This document shows positions 7,917-16,940 of a stretch of DNA of 64,000 nt, one piece after another. The DNA lies in assembly GCA_944393245.1 (NCBI GenBank), contig CALXZM010000002.1, positions 62,001-126,000 of the forward strand. Reading direction: 5' to 3'. Numbering within the stretch: position 1 is the first letter of the stretch; each line of letters starts with the position of its first letter. Under the pieces are notes generated by a model, which saw nothing but the letters and a program-made list of their open reading frames with translations, searched no databases and was not told where the DNA came from. The DNA comes from an uncultured Alphaproteobacteria bacterium. GTDB taxonomy: Bacteria > Pseudomonadota > Alphaproteobacteria > Rs-D84. Both the position numbers and the translations under genes were made by a program.

Positions 7917-8876
7917 ATGTCAAATGTTGTTCTGGATTCTTTGTTAAAACCGTTGGAAGAATTCTATAAACCCACGTTTGTAGAAGAAATTGCCATAAAT
8001 CACGCAGGTGAAGTATGGATGCGGCTGCATGGCGCCCGTGTCCCGTGGGTGGCATATAATGCAGAGGTTTTAACCAAACAATATCTGGTTGATTTAATCC
8101 ATACGGTTGCGAATATTTACGAACGACCATTTGACCCGATTCATGGAATGCCCGTTGTATATGCCACACTGCCCGGCAATCACAGATTTACCGCAATTGC
8201 AGGTCCAAACGTCCAATATGACGAACGTGATGTCACCGGTGGGGTCGCACTGAATATTCGTGGAACATCTGCACCGGAAACATCGTTTGAAAATTACCAT
8301 TTAAAACGTGGGGAAAAATTGTTAAAGGTTAAACCACGTCAATCCGCACGCCCTGATGACCCGTATGACCGATTGATGACCGCCATAAACGATGGCAGTC
8401 CTATCTTAATCAGTGGTGCAACCGCAACTGGGAAAACAACTTTTTTAAATCACATGTTAACACTGATTGATAAAAACAGTCGGGTTATCACGGTCGAAGA
8501 TGCACGGGAAATCAGTGTACCACAACCCAATCATGTACACTTTATATTGTCACGTACCGAACAAACAAATGATTTTAACTATGCCCGGTTGTTGGATTTG
8601 GTTGTTCGAATGACCCCAGATGTAATCATTGGCGGCGAAATTTCAACCGATAATGCGGCTGTTTTATGGGAAATGCTGGGGACCGGCCATGACCATTTTT
8701 ATACGACCATTCATGCGGAAAGTGCAGAAGCAGCATATGCCGCATTCGCAGACAGAATCCTGCATACACAACCCGCATATGACAGAACTGATTTAATCGC
8801 AGAAATGAAGAAAAAAATCCGGGTCGTGCAATTATCGCGCGATGGGGCCTTGCGCGCGGTAACAGAAGTGGTATAA
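7917..8876 (+). CDS. virB11: VirB11-type secretion ATPase
   Basis: A 319-residue hexameric traffic ATPase of the VirB11 family, which powers type IV secretion and conjugation from the inner face of the membrane. Visible motifs are Walker A GATATGKTTF (~residue 165), the Asp box TVEDAREI (~195), Walker B VIIGGEIS (~240) and the His box GHDHFYTTIHAES (~260). The size matches VirB11 (about 330). The start at 7917 is preferred over 7881 because the latter overlaps the promoter. No other VirB gene is adjacent; only a 70-residue protein follows. Scattered type IV secretion genes are known in Rickettsiales, so the remainder may be elsewhere in the genome. Confidence 0.88.
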   Translation: MSNVVLDSLLKPLEEFYKPTFVEEIAINHAGEVWMRLHGARVPWVAYNAEVLTKQYLVDLIHTVANIYERPFDPIHGMPVVYATLPGNHRFTAIAGPNVQYDERDVTGGVALNIRGTSAPETSFENYHLKRGEKLLKVKPRQSARPDDPYDRLMTAINDGSPILISGATATGKTTFLNHMLTLIDKNSRVITVEDAREISVPQPNHVHFILSRTEQTNDFNYARLLDLVVRMTPDVIIGGEISTDNAAVLWEMLGTGHDHFYTTIHAESAEAAYAAFADRILHTQPAYDRTDLIAEMKKKIRVVQLSRDGALRAVTEVV

Positions 8877-8920
8877 TATACGAACATTTAATAATATGTT
8901 CATTATTTATGGGGGTAATT

Positions 8921-9133
8921 ATGTCAAAAGAACAATTGTGCATCACTGATAATACAACAAGAATTTTAACGCCAGATATAGACAGACAATTAAAACAATT
9001 GGCACAACAAAAACTGCAACAGGCGGAACAACGCGAAAAAGAACTGTTAAACAAATCAACCATGATGGATGTATTCATAGATTTAATACTAAAAATTAAA
9101 TCAGGCATTCATAACAAACAAAAAACAAAATAA
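8921..9133 (+). CDS. Small coiled-coil protein after virB11
   Basis: A 70-residue charged protein with a Gln/Lys/Glu-rich helix (AQQKLQQAEQREKELL) and a hydrophobic C-terminal helix (MDVFIDLILKIKSG). GGGGGT sits before the chosen ATG at 8921; an upstream ATG at 8909 lacks a ribosome-binding site. No family recognised. It lies 44 bases after virB11 and is followed by a terminator, so it is probably the last gene of that transcript. Confidence 0.5.
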   Translation: MSKEQLCITDNTTRILTPDIDRQLKQLAQQKLQQAEQREKELLNKSTMMDVFIDLILKIKSGIHNKQKTK

Positions 9134-9136
9134 TAA

Positions 9137-9155
9137 ACGCCCGCTTAACGGGCGT
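9137..9155 (+). terminator. Rho-independent terminator
   Basis: ACGCCCG / CGGGCGT hairpin followed by a T run, directly after the small coiled-coil gene. Confidence 0.85.
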
Positions 9156-9177
9156 TTTTATTATTCAAATTCTGTTC

Positions 9178-9498
9178 TTATTCATTTAATAATTTTGATT
9201 TCATCCGTTCATATTCGGCCTTTGTAATTACTTTATCTTTATACAGACGGGCCAATTTTTCCAATTTATCTAAATTATCCCCGCCCAGGCAATCGCCACA
9301 CCATACCAACGACAGTACCAGCGCAACAATCCATGTTAATCCAAAAAATATGCCCAAAATAGACAGGACAACAATTATCGTTTTTTCCGTACCACAAATA
9401 CCGCGCGCATTCGCAATCATTACCGGGATTGCCAAAAATGCAACACAGATAACTGCAACACAAAACATTATTAAAAATGCCACAATAGCTTCGGCCAT
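9178..9498 (-). CDS. Superinfection-immunity-like membrane protein with SHOCT tail
   Basis: A 106-residue protein with two membrane helices (residues ~5-28 and ~40-65) joined by a loop with RGICG and containing FFGLTWIVALVLSL, the pattern of the T4 Imm / superinfection-immunity family. Known Imm blocks DNA injection by related phages; bacterial homologues are mostly untested. The C-terminal 35 residues (LARLYKDKVITKAEYERMK) form a SHOCT domain, a short helical pair often tethered to membrane proteins. A GGGGGGATA ribosome-binding site precedes the start. It stands alone between convergent virB11 genes and priA. Confidence 0.65.
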   Translation of the reverse strand: MAEAIVAFLIMFCVAVICVAFLAIPVMIANARGICGTEKTIIVVLSILGIFFGLTWIVALVLSLVWCGDCLGGDNLDKLEKLARLYKDKVITKAEYERMKSKLLNE

Positions 9499-9555
9499 TA
9501 TCCCCCCCTTGGTTTGTTATAATAATATTATAGTACAAACAAACGGTATATTCAA

Positions 9556-11763
9556 TCACATAAAATTTTGTGGGTTTACATCTATCTTTACCCGAACGTT
9601 GGCGGGGGGGGTAACCTTGGCCAACCAATGCGCCACCAATGGTTGTAACATGGCACGCGCGTCACCCGCAACCAAAAAGCGCATGCGGTACCAATTGCGA
9701 ACCTGGTATACCTGGGCCGCGATGGGTCCCATAATCCGCACCCCGGGCGCAGACGGCGCGGCCGCAGCCAATGCATCACAAAACTTTTTTAAGATGGGTT
9801 CTTTTTGGGCCTCTATCACCAGGGCGGTTAACTGGCCATACGGTGGCATTTTTGCCGCGCGACGTGCCGCCATGTCGGCCGCCATAAAAGAATCGCGGTC
9901 GCCGTTACAAATGGCCTGTAACACGGGATGATCTGGTTGATATGTTTGCATTAAAACACGTCCCGGCGCATCGCCACGACCGGCACGACCAGCAACCTGA
10001 AATAATTGCTGAAACGTATGTTCGGCCGCACGAAAATCAGTACCAAACAACCCCATATCCGCATCAACAACCCCAACCAATGTCAGATTTGGAAAATGAT
10101 GACCCTTGGCCAGGATTTGGGTACCAATTACAATATCTATTTCACCATTTTCCATTTTATGCACCAAACGTTCCAATGCCTGGCGCGAAACAATTGTATC
10201 ACTGGATACCAGGGCGGTTCGTGCCGACGGAAATTTGATGGCAACCTCTTCTTCTATCTTTTCAAGACCGGCACCGCGATATGACACCGCATCGCCACAC
10301 GATGGGCATTTTTCAGGTACCGGCGCGGTACGCCCACACATATGGCATAATAACTTTCCAATACGCTTATGATACGTCATACCAACACTGCAATCAGGAC
10401 ATTGGGCAACCCAACCGCATTTTTTGCACTGAACAATCGGGGCAAAACCACGTCTGTTAATAAACAACATTATTTGATGCCCGGCGGACAATGTTTCACG
10501 CATCGCATCACACAACATTGGCGATAAACTGCCCGTATGGGGTGGCGTATCATCGTTATCCGTCGCCAATGTGTATTGTTCTGGACGATTTTGGCGCATA
10601 TCAATCGTTTCAATCGTCGGCAATGATGCACCACCAAAGCGCGATGTTAACCTTAATTGCCTGTATTTTCCATCAGCCACATTTTGCAATGTTTCAGCCG
10701 ACGGGGTCGCACTGGCCAACACGATTGGAAAACCAGCAATCTTTGCACGCAAAACAGCCATGTCCCGTGCGTGATAATTTCCCATATCATCCTGTTTATA
10801 CGATGTATCGTGTTCTTCATCCACCACAATCAAGCCTAAATTCTGCCACGGTAAAAATAACGCACTGCGCGTGCCGACAACCATACGTATTTGACCACGC
10901 AAAACACCACGCCATATTTCACGCCGACGCGCAGCGGTTAAATTACTGTGCCATACAACAGGTCGCGCACCAAAGCGTTGTTCATAGCGCGACATAAACT
11001 GGGCCGTCAATGCAATTTCAGGCATCATCAGCAATACCGACGCACCACGGCTGTACGCGCGCCATGCCGCATCAAAATAAACCTGGGTTTTGCCACTGCC
11101 GGTAATGCCATCCAACAAATATGCAGAAAATCCGCCACGGTCAATCGCCGTTCCCAATTCATGCGCGGCCGCGGCCTGTTCCGTATTCAAATGGACATTA
11201 CACATATCATGATATACATATTCTGAAAAGTCTGATTCATGTGCACGTGTTACAGACGGTGTTAATACACCGCGCGAAATCATACCACGAACAACCGCCG
11301 CACTGACGTGCGCAATGTTTTGAATGTCTGATACGCCCATGGCGTCATTATCGTTTGACGCAAACGCATCGGCAACAGCCTGGCGCGCATCAGTCATGCG
11401 AATATTTGTGTCATTATTGTAAATATATAACTGTTCCATGCGGGGGGGTGAAAAAGCGTCTGGAACATTTACTATTAATCGCAAAACCGCACCCGGTGTC
11501 ATTAACGTCCATGTGGACATTTTTTGTATCCACTGTAAATCAGAAACAGACAAATGTTCGGGAAACACATCAACCGTGTCACGTATTTTATTGGGCGGCA
11601 AATTACTGTCACCAATGCCGTAAACAACCCCAATATACGGCCGGTTCATGACATGAACCCTTACAAAAGTTCCCAGGTCCGCCGACGCAGTCAGGCGATA
11701 ATCGTAACCCGTATTTGCAACATTCGGTATTAAAACTTTTACAATATCCCCAGGGTTAAACAT
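9556..11763 (-). CDS. priA: Primosomal helicase PriA
   Basis: A 735-residue 3'-5' helicase that restarts collapsed replication forks by reloading DnaB. An N-terminal fork-binding domain is followed by Walker A (GITGSGKTQ, ~residue 220), a DEEHD helicase motif II (~315), a two-zinc Cys-rich module (CKKCGWVAQCPDC and CHMCGR...CPSCG, ~residues 435-475), and the GTQILAKGHHFPN and VAGRAGRG motifs. Length matches other PriA proteins. No clear Shine-Dalgarno is seen upstream. The gene is standalone and reads toward the immunity-like gene. Confidence 0.95.
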   Translation of the reverse strand: MFNPGDIVKVLIPNVANTGYDYRLTASADLGTFVRVHVMNRPYIGVVYGIGDSNLPPNKIRDTVDVFPEHLSVSDLQWIQKMSTWTLMTPGAVLRLIVNVPDAFSPPRMEQLYIYNNDTNIRMTDARQAVADAFASNDNDAMGVSDIQNIAHVSAAVVRGMISRGVLTPSVTRAHESDFSEYVYHDMCNVHLNTEQAAAAHELGTAIDRGGFSAYLLDGITGSGKTQVYFDAAWRAYSRGASVLLMMPEIALTAQFMSRYEQRFGARPVVWHSNLTAARRREIWRGVLRGQIRMVVGTRSALFLPWQNLGLIVVDEEHDTSYKQDDMGNYHARDMAVLRAKIAGFPIVLASATPSAETLQNVADGKYRQLRLTSRFGGASLPTIETIDMRQNRPEQYTLATDNDDTPPHTGSLSPMLCDAMRETLSAGHQIMLFINRRGFAPIVQCKKCGWVAQCPDCSVGMTYHKRIGKLLCHMCGRTAPVPEKCPSCGDAVSYRGAGLEKIEEEVAIKFPSARTALVSSDTIVSRQALERLVHKMENGEIDIVIGTQILAKGHHFPNLTLVGVVDADMGLFGTDFRAAEHTFQQLFQVAGRAGRGDAPGRVLMQTYQPDHPVLQAICNGDRDSFMAADMAARRAAKMPPYGQLTALVIEAQKEPILKKFCDALAAAAPSAPGVRIMGPIAAQVYQVRNWYRMRFLVAGDARAMLQPLVAHWLAKVTPPANVRVKIDVNPQNFM

Positions 11764-11831
11764 GTCTATAAATTACTTGTTTTTTTCATTTTTTTCAATA
11801 CCATTTATAATCATATATAAAAGACAAAAGT

Positions 11832-12554
11832 ATGTGGAAATTATTTTTTGAAATTTGTGATTTTTTATGCTGTCTGATTCCAAGCCCCAGGATTCGCAAT
11901 CGTATACGCACACAAAAACTGTTCGATTGGAAAAATAAATACAGGGCATTACAAAAAAAGTTTCCTGACATGATATTCCGCCACACCCGCATGATAAAGG
12001 GGGGGTGGAACATCGGTTTTATCGTCGATAATAAATATGTTTTTAAAATCAGAAAATTTTATGATACGTCCATACCAACTGATAAAATCATGCGCGAAAA
12101 AAGAATAACTGACGCTTTTGCAAATATATCGCCATTGCGCATACCAAAAATAGAAATCGTGCGCGCGGGAAAATATACTTTTTATAAATATGACTTTATA
12201 CCCGGGAAAAATTTAAATACATGTTCGCTGAAAACCATAACCAAGCATACAGATGTTTGGGGACAACAGTTGGCTGAATTTATTTATGCAATTCATACGG
12301 CACGGGTGCCTGAAATTGATGATTTACGTGGCAATACACCGGGCGATGGATGGAATCATAACGACATGTGCAACAATATGATTATAGACGGAAAAACAAA
12401 AAAAATCGTTGGTGTAATCGATTGGGAATATGCCAATTGGGGATTTGTGGAAAACGAATTTAACAACACAATCGCCTTTTCGTCAAAAATGAAAAAATCA
12501 GGCATTATAAAAAATATCACTGACGGTTACAGAAAAATTGCAAATAAAAAATAA
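11832..12554 (+). CDS. APH/choline-kinase-like phosphotransferase
   Basis: A 240-residue small-molecule kinase-like protein. The catalytic segment HNDMCNNMII followed by VGVIDWEYANWG is the Brenner loop and metal-binding Asp of the aminoglycoside phosphotransferase/choline kinase superfamily. The Asn that normally sits five residues after the catalytic Asp is displaced by one, giving a shorter loop. The N-terminal lobe (GWNIGFIVDNKYVFKIRK) carries the expected Lys. Substrate unknown: choline-like cell-surface phosphorylation is one option. It has no strong ribosome-binding site. It is divergent from priA. A second, unrelated-looking kinase of this superfamily is at 21985-23046. Confidence 0.7.
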   Translation: MWKLFFEICDFLCCLIPSPRIRNRIRTQKLFDWKNKYRALQKKFPDMIFRHTRMIKGGWNIGFIVDNKYVFKIRKFYDTSIPTDKIMREKRITDAFANISPLRIPKIEIVRAGKYTFYKYDFIPGKNLNTCSLKTITKHTDVWGQQLAEFIYAIHTARVPEIDDLRGNTPGDGWNHNDMCNNMIIDGKTKKIVGVIDWEYANWGFVENEFNNTIAFSSKMKKSGIIKNITDGYRKIANKK

Positions 12555-12570
12555 AAACTAAACCCATTTG

Positions 12571-12598
12571 TTGACAAAGTGTGTTTTTGTACTATAAT
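12571..12598 (+). promoter_or_regulatory. Sigma-70 type promoter
   Basis: Consensus TTGACA and TATAAT with a 16-base spacer, about 30 bases upstream of the ATG at 12627. Confidence 0.7.
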
Positions 12599-12626
12599 AA
12601 ATACTGTTTATAGCAAGGATTTCATC

Positions 12627-13217
12627 ATGACAAACGAACAAATGGAGGCGCAAAACAAAACTATGTTTTACAAATACACCAGATACATAACTGAAAAAGT
12701 TATGGATAAATATGGTGCGTCATATGAAAACATGGATACAATGGGTCATTATTGGCGGGATAATTTGCCATACAGCGCGGAAACAGAAAACTTTATAGTA
12801 TTTGAAACTAAAATCTTTATACGTTTGTTTGTTACAACAAAAAACGGGTGGGCTTTGCGTCAATTCATTGACGGCATATCTGATTATTTGTCGGCATATG
12901 TAAAACGCGCCCCCGATACAGGTTCGCGTAATCGGGCACGAAAAAAGTTAAGAAATTTGCTGTACAATCAATCCGCACATATTCAATATATAATTGCTGA
13001 AAACAAACGCACCCAGGAAATCGCCGTCGCAAAAAAACAGGCCAGATTAGAACAGTCTTTAAAAGACCGGGCCGCGGCCGCAGCAAAAAAACAAGAATTG
13101 GAAAACAAAACAACCAAAAGACCACGTGTTTATATTCCAAAGCAAGAATTTGAAAACACACGCAACGCGTTAATAAATCAAAAAATAATTAATCTAAATA
13201 CAAAATCACGCCAATAA
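12627..13217 (+). CDS. Hypothetical charged helical protein
   Basis: A 196-residue soluble protein. The N-terminal half is mixed, with many aromatic residues (MFYKYTRYITEKVMDKYG); the C-terminal half is a long basic, Lys/Ala/Gln-rich helix likely to be coiled coil. The start at 12627 is chosen for its AAGGA ribosome-binding site and the consensus promoter upstream. No family recognised. It converges on miaA with only 3 bases between stops. Strong promoter and clean translation signals suggest it is really expressed. Confidence 0.6.
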   Translation: MTNEQMEAQNKTMFYKYTRYITEKVMDKYGASYENMDTMGHYWRDNLPYSAETENFIVFETKIFIRLFVTTKNGWALRQFIDGISDYLSAYVKRAPDTGSRNRARKKLRNLLYNQSAHIQYIIAENKRTQEIAVAKKQARLEQSLKDRAAAAAKKQELENKTTKRPRVYIPKQEFENTRNALINQKIINLNTKSRQ

Positions 13218-13220
13218 TTA

Positions 13221-14084
13221 TTATGCTGCGTGATTTATTTCCAAATCGGCAACGAACTGTGTTCTGAACCATGTGCGTTGCCGTTTTGCATATTGGTTCG
13301 TTTTCGTTGTCCAATCTGTGATACATTGGTCGCGACTGATATCCCCACGAAAATATGCACATAATTGCGCCGCACCGATTGCACGACGAACATCCCAATT
13401 GGCGGCGATAATGGCGCGCGCTTCGTCCATGGCACCACCGGCAACCATTTTGGGGATTCGCGCCGCAATACGCGGACGTAATTCATCCATGTTCGGATTT
13501 ATTAATATCCTGTATGGGGTCGGACTAATCGCGCCAATACGTGGTAATTTTTGCCAATCAGTCAATTGACGGCCCGTTTGTAATAAAACCTCTATCGCGC
13601 GGGCGACACGCTGGGGGTCGGTCGCCTTGAAATCAGGTGGCAACATTTCACGCGCCGCATCAATATCCGTTGCCACCATTTCACGCGCACGGGCACGATT
13701 TTCCGGTGATACATCAGGCATCGGTGATATCCCGTTTATAATCGCATTTATATAATATCCCGTTCCGCCAACGAATACAGGCACCATTCCCACCGCACGC
13801 GCCGCATCATATTCCCGACGCGCCATTTCCAGATAATCTGCAACACTGATTTGCATATTTAATGGCAAAACAGAAAACAAACGGTATGGTACCCCGTCTA
13901 ATTCATCAGTAATATCACGACCTGCAAATGGACTGGCGGAAATGTTTTCTATACCACTGTAAATTTGAACACTGTCACAATTTATAATGACCCCGCCAAT
14001 CTGTTTAGCCAATTTATGCGCGTATTCGGTTTTACCCGACGCGGTTGGTCCAGTAACTATAAAAGATTCATGTTTTTCAACCAT
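13221..14084 (-). CDS. miaA: tRNA dimethylallyltransferase
   Basis: A 287-residue enzyme that transfers a dimethylallyl group to A37 of tRNAs reading UNN codons. It has the P-loop GPTASGKTEYA at residues 12-22, the substrate motif CDSVQIY (usually DSMQVY) and VGGTGYYINAII. Length is normal for bacterial MiaA. On the minus strand a TTGAAT-17-TATAAT promoter ends 8 bases before the ATG, with no ribosome-binding site, so the mRNA is probably leaderless. It is divergent from gap. Confidence 0.94.
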   Translation of the reverse strand: MVEKHESFIVTGPTASGKTEYAHKLAKQIGGVIINCDSVQIYSGIENISASPFAGRDITDELDGVPYRLFSVLPLNMQISVADYLEMARREYDAARAVGMVPVFVGGTGYYINAIINGISPMPDVSPENRARAREMVATDIDAAREMLPPDFKATDPQRVARAIEVLLQTGRQLTDWQKLPRIGAISPTPYRILINPNMDELRPRIAARIPKMVAGGAMDEARAIIAANWDVRRAIGAAQLCAYFRGDISRDQCITDWTTKTNQYAKRQRTWFRTQFVADLEINHAA

Positions 14085-14092
14085 TATGAAAA

Positions 14093-14121
14093 ATTATATA
14101 CGTACATCGGTATAAATTCAA
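14093..14121 (-). promoter_or_regulatory. Leaderless promoter for miaA
   Basis: TTGAAT (14116-14121), 17-base spacer, TATAAT (14093-14098) on the minus strand; only 8 bases separate the -10 from the miaA ATG. Confidence 0.6.
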
Positions 14122-14208
14122 GCCCACCACACAAATTTCAGATTGCACAAATTTCACATAATGATAAAATACCACCGTTCAACAAACAGAAAAACGAAAG
14201 GAAAAATA

Positions 14209-15210
14209 ATGTCAAAATTAAGAGTTGCCGTTAATGGATTTGGGCGCATTGGTCGTTTGGTTTTACGCGCCGCATTAATGTCTGGACGTGACGATATTGA
14301 ATTTGTCGCAGTAAACGATTTGGCACCCGCCGAACAAAATGCGTATCTGTTGCAATATGATTCTGTGCATGGGACTTTGCCAATGGATGTAAAACTGGAC
14401 GGCGAATATATAATTGTTGGCAACCAGAAAATTAAATGTATTGCGGAAAAAGATCCGTCTAAATTGCCGTGGGGCGAAATGAATATTGACGTTGTAATGG
14501 AATGCACCGGCATATTCACCGCCGCGGACAAGGCGCGTGTTCACTTGGAATGTGGCGCAAAACGCGTATTGGTTTCAGCACCGTCCGCGGGCGCCGATAA
14601 AACAATCGTTTTCGGTGTGAACCAGGATACTTTGACCCCAGATGATTTAATTGTTTCCAATGCGTCATGCACAACAAACTGCCTGGCCCCGGTGGCCCAG
14701 GTTCTGGGCAACACGTTTGGCATTATATCTGGGTGGATGACAACCGTACACGCATATACCGGCGATCAACAATTACTGGATAAAAATCACAAGGATTTCC
14801 GCCGTGCCCGCGCAGCGGCACTGTCCATGATTCCGACCAGCACCGGCGCAGCCAAGGCAATCGGTTTGGTTTTGCCGAATTTGGCGGGGAAACTGGACGG
14901 AATGGCAATCCGCGTACCAACACCGGACGTATCGGTTGTTGAATTGGTTGTAAATCTGGAACGTGACGCGACCGTTGATGAAATCAACAACGCTATGCGC
15001 GCCGCAGAATCCAAAACATTTGGTTATAACGACAAACCGTTGGTTTCCGTTGATTTCAAGGGCAACGCCCACAGTTCAATATTCGACGCATCCCAGACCA
15101 AGGTCTTGGGCGATCGTCTGGTCCATGTAACGGCATGGTATGATAACGAATGGGGTTTTTCAAACCGCATGTGCGACACAGCCGTTGCGATGGGAAATGT
15201 GATTAAATAA
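14209..15210 (+). CDS. gap: Glyceraldehyde-3-phosphate dehydrogenase
   Basis: A 333-residue glycolytic enzyme that oxidises glyceraldehyde 3-phosphate with NAD and phosphate. The Rossmann motif NGFGRIGR is at residues 8-15, the catalytic cysteine lies in SNASCTTNC near 150, and WYDNEWGFSNRM is near the end. The start at 14209 has AAAGGAAA upstream; an earlier in-frame ATG at 14143 lacks one. A hairpin terminator follows the stop. Confidence 0.96.
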   Translation: MSKLRVAVNGFGRIGRLVLRAALMSGRDDIEFVAVNDLAPAEQNAYLLQYDSVHGTLPMDVKLDGEYIIVGNQKIKCIAEKDPSKLPWGEMNIDVVMECTGIFTAADKARVHLECGAKRVLVSAPSAGADKTIVFGVNQDTLTPDDLIVSNASCTTNCLAPVAQVLGNTFGIISGWMTTVHAYTGDQQLLDKNHKDFRRARAAALSMIPTSTGAAKAIGLVLPNLAGKLDGMAIRVPTPDVSVVELVVNLERDATVDEINNAMRAAESKTFGYNDKPLVSVDFKGNAHSSIFDASQTKVLGDRLVHVTAWYDNEWGFSNRMCDTAVAMGNVIK

Positions 15211-15214
15211 AAAA

Positions 15215-15234
15215 CCTCGGGCTTATGCCCGGGG
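15215..15234 (+). terminator. Rho-independent terminator after gap
   Basis: CCTCGGGC / GCCCGGGG hairpin with TTAT loop immediately after the gap stop. Confidence 0.75.
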
Positions 15235-15286
15235 TCTTACGTTTGCAAAGATAAAAATTCCATGTTTTTAATTTGCTATATGTCTG

Positions 15287-16249
15287 TCACTTTGCACCAA
15301 ATGCCACATCAAGTTTTATACCAGATCCATTTTCTTGGAACTGAATTAATCCATTAGCCTCTGTTGGCCTGCCATTTTCTGGCTTTGGTGCATAATAATG
15401 TACATCCATATTGGCCCCGGACATAATAATATTTCCATTTATATCCGGTTGAATTTCAAACTTTACCAAATTTTCCTTGTTTTTATAATTACTAAACATA
15501 ATTGTACCAGAATCATTATCTTGTACACTTATATCATACCAATTATCAAATACCGCCCCAAGGGTGCTGATACCATTTTCATCATTAAAGTTAAGAGTTA
15601 CTTTACCATCTAACTTAATAGCAGCAGAATCTGAACTGGCTTGTCCAACAGCTTTACCCGTAAATTTTACATTACCGGCAATGTTTGAAGTTTCTATTCT
15701 ATTTGCGGTATTAATATCTATAAATGGAATGTTTTCATTTATGATGGTTTGGTCATTGGCAACATATGATTTATCTATTTCATAGGTTCCAAAATTAGAA
15801 TAAGATAATCCTAACTCTTTTCCCAAAGAAACATATTCTTTTACATCTGCTGTATTTATTTTATTCGTATACATCAAACCAGAAATTCTACGAGACGGTC
15901 TGCCCCCTGTGTTGTCTGAAGCCTCATATTCAGATGCATCACTATGATCATCATTTGGTGTATGATTTGAACTGTTTCCTCTACCATCACTGGGCACATA
16001 ATTTTCATTATTTCCCCGTCCACCAGCTGGATTGTGTCCGTCAGAATTACCACGATCATCTGCTGGTGTATTTGGCACTTCACCCCGATCATCGCTTGGT
16101 GTACGACCAGATGAATCGCCACGGTCATCAGTTGGAATATGTGGGCTACATCCTCTACCATTATCCACACAGGTTGGTGTATAACCTCCGCCCCCGCCAC
16201 TGCAAGCACTCAACAATACAACTATTATCAAGCAAGTTATTTGTTTCAC
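15287..16249 (-). CDS. TbpB-like surface lipoprotein with repeat linker (A)
   Basis: A 320-residue lipoprotein starting at GTG (16249), chosen because GGAGAG lies 6 bases upstream; an ATG at 16288 would put 13 residues before the signal. The lipobox is LLSAC. Residues ~30-105 are a hydrophilic linker of degenerate 11-13-residue repeats centred on (T/S)P-x-DDRG. The C-terminal ~185 residues match the barrel-like domain of the paralogues at 16941, 19278 and 28679: GLSYSNFGTYEI, FDNWYDI, DVHYYAP, DVAFGAK. That domain resembles transferrin-binding-protein-B type barrels. It lacks the helical N-terminal domain of its paralogues, so it may present the barrel on a flexible stalk. Slam-dependent surface export is inferred. 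Confidence 0.75.
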   Translation of the reverse strand: MKQITCLIIVVLLSACSGGGGGYTPTCVDNGRGCSPHIPTDDRGDSSGRTPSDDRGEVPNTPADDRGNSDGHNPAGGRGNNENYVPSDGRGNSSNHTPNDDHSDASEYEASDNTGGRPSRRISGLMYTNKINTADVKEYVSLGKELGLSYSNFGTYEIDKSYVANDQTIINENIPFIDINTANRIETSNIAGNVKFTGKAVGQASSDSAAIKLDGKVTLNFNDENGISTLGAVFDNWYDISVQDNDSGTIMFSNYKNKENLVKFEIQPDINGNIIMSGANMDVHYYAPKPENGRPTEANGLIQFQENGSGIKLDVAFGAK

Positions 16250-16332
16250 TTTTCTCTCCAATATAATTATTTTTGAGTCTATGATCATTTATTATAAGTA
16301 TAACAAAAATATACAGTATAAAAAAGGGGTAA

Positions 16333-16392
16333 AAAAACGGTCAACCCAACAGCAGTCATTTTTATTATGGGAATGCTTGGTTGACCGTTTTT
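16333..16392. terminator. Long inverted repeat / terminator
   Basis: Perfect 14-bp arms (AAAAACGGTCAACC and GGTTGACCGTTTTT) around a 32-base loop, between the lipoprotein A gene and the glycine-rich pseudogene. A and T runs at both ends suit a bidirectional terminator. Confidence 0.6.
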
Positions 16393-16410
16393 ATATGTTT
16401 TTTTAGAACA

Positions 16411-16738
16411 TTAGCGGACTTTTTGTTGCGCTTTTCTTAGTTGTTCCAGCTTAAGCAGCCAAACTGCACCATTTCCCCCGATACCACCAGCACCACCTTG
16501 ACCATTGATACCTCTGCCGGCGGCTGTTGGATTCGTACCGTTTTGTCCTGACGTCCAAGCACCGCCACCACCGCCAGCGGCACCATCGTCACGTGTGGCT
16601 GGTCTATAATTATTAGCACTGGAAGTTCCACCTTTTGCACCATCACCCCCAGGTCCAATTAACTACAACCTTATAAGCACCAGCATCTAGTTCTACAGAA
16701 TAAATTCCTGCTGATTCGAATTTATTGAATGCTTCCAT
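16411..16738 (-). pseudogene. Frameshifted glycine-rich protein gene
   Basis: The ATG at 16738 has a perfect AAGGAGG ribosome-binding site. Translation gives about 31 residues, ending at an in-frame stop right after the sequence equivalent to GAYKVVV. One base shifted, the frame continues as GPGGDGAKG, then Gly-rich sequence (GGGGGAWTSGQNGT) to a stop at 16411, ending LEQLRKAQQKVR. The whole aligns with the intact 300-residue gene at 18202-19104 (GTYKIVAIGPGGDGANG ... WTSGADGT ... LQQLKKKQRIR), but is much shorter. A single inserted A in GTTAATTGGA explains the break. It could be a true pseudogene, a phase-variable frameshift or an assembly error. Confidence 0.7.
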
Positions 16739-16940
16739 GCTGTCCTCCTTTGTTATATGACTATGTATTATTTCATAGCCTTCATTTTTTATACTGTATT
16801 GTGTACAACGTTTTACAAATACTTTTACTTTAGAAATTACAATTTAATCAGTTGAAAAAGAAATACGTTGCAGCACCATTAATTAATAGATGTCGACTGC
16901 ATTTTTGATTTATGTTATAATTTTGTTAAAGGAGACATAA

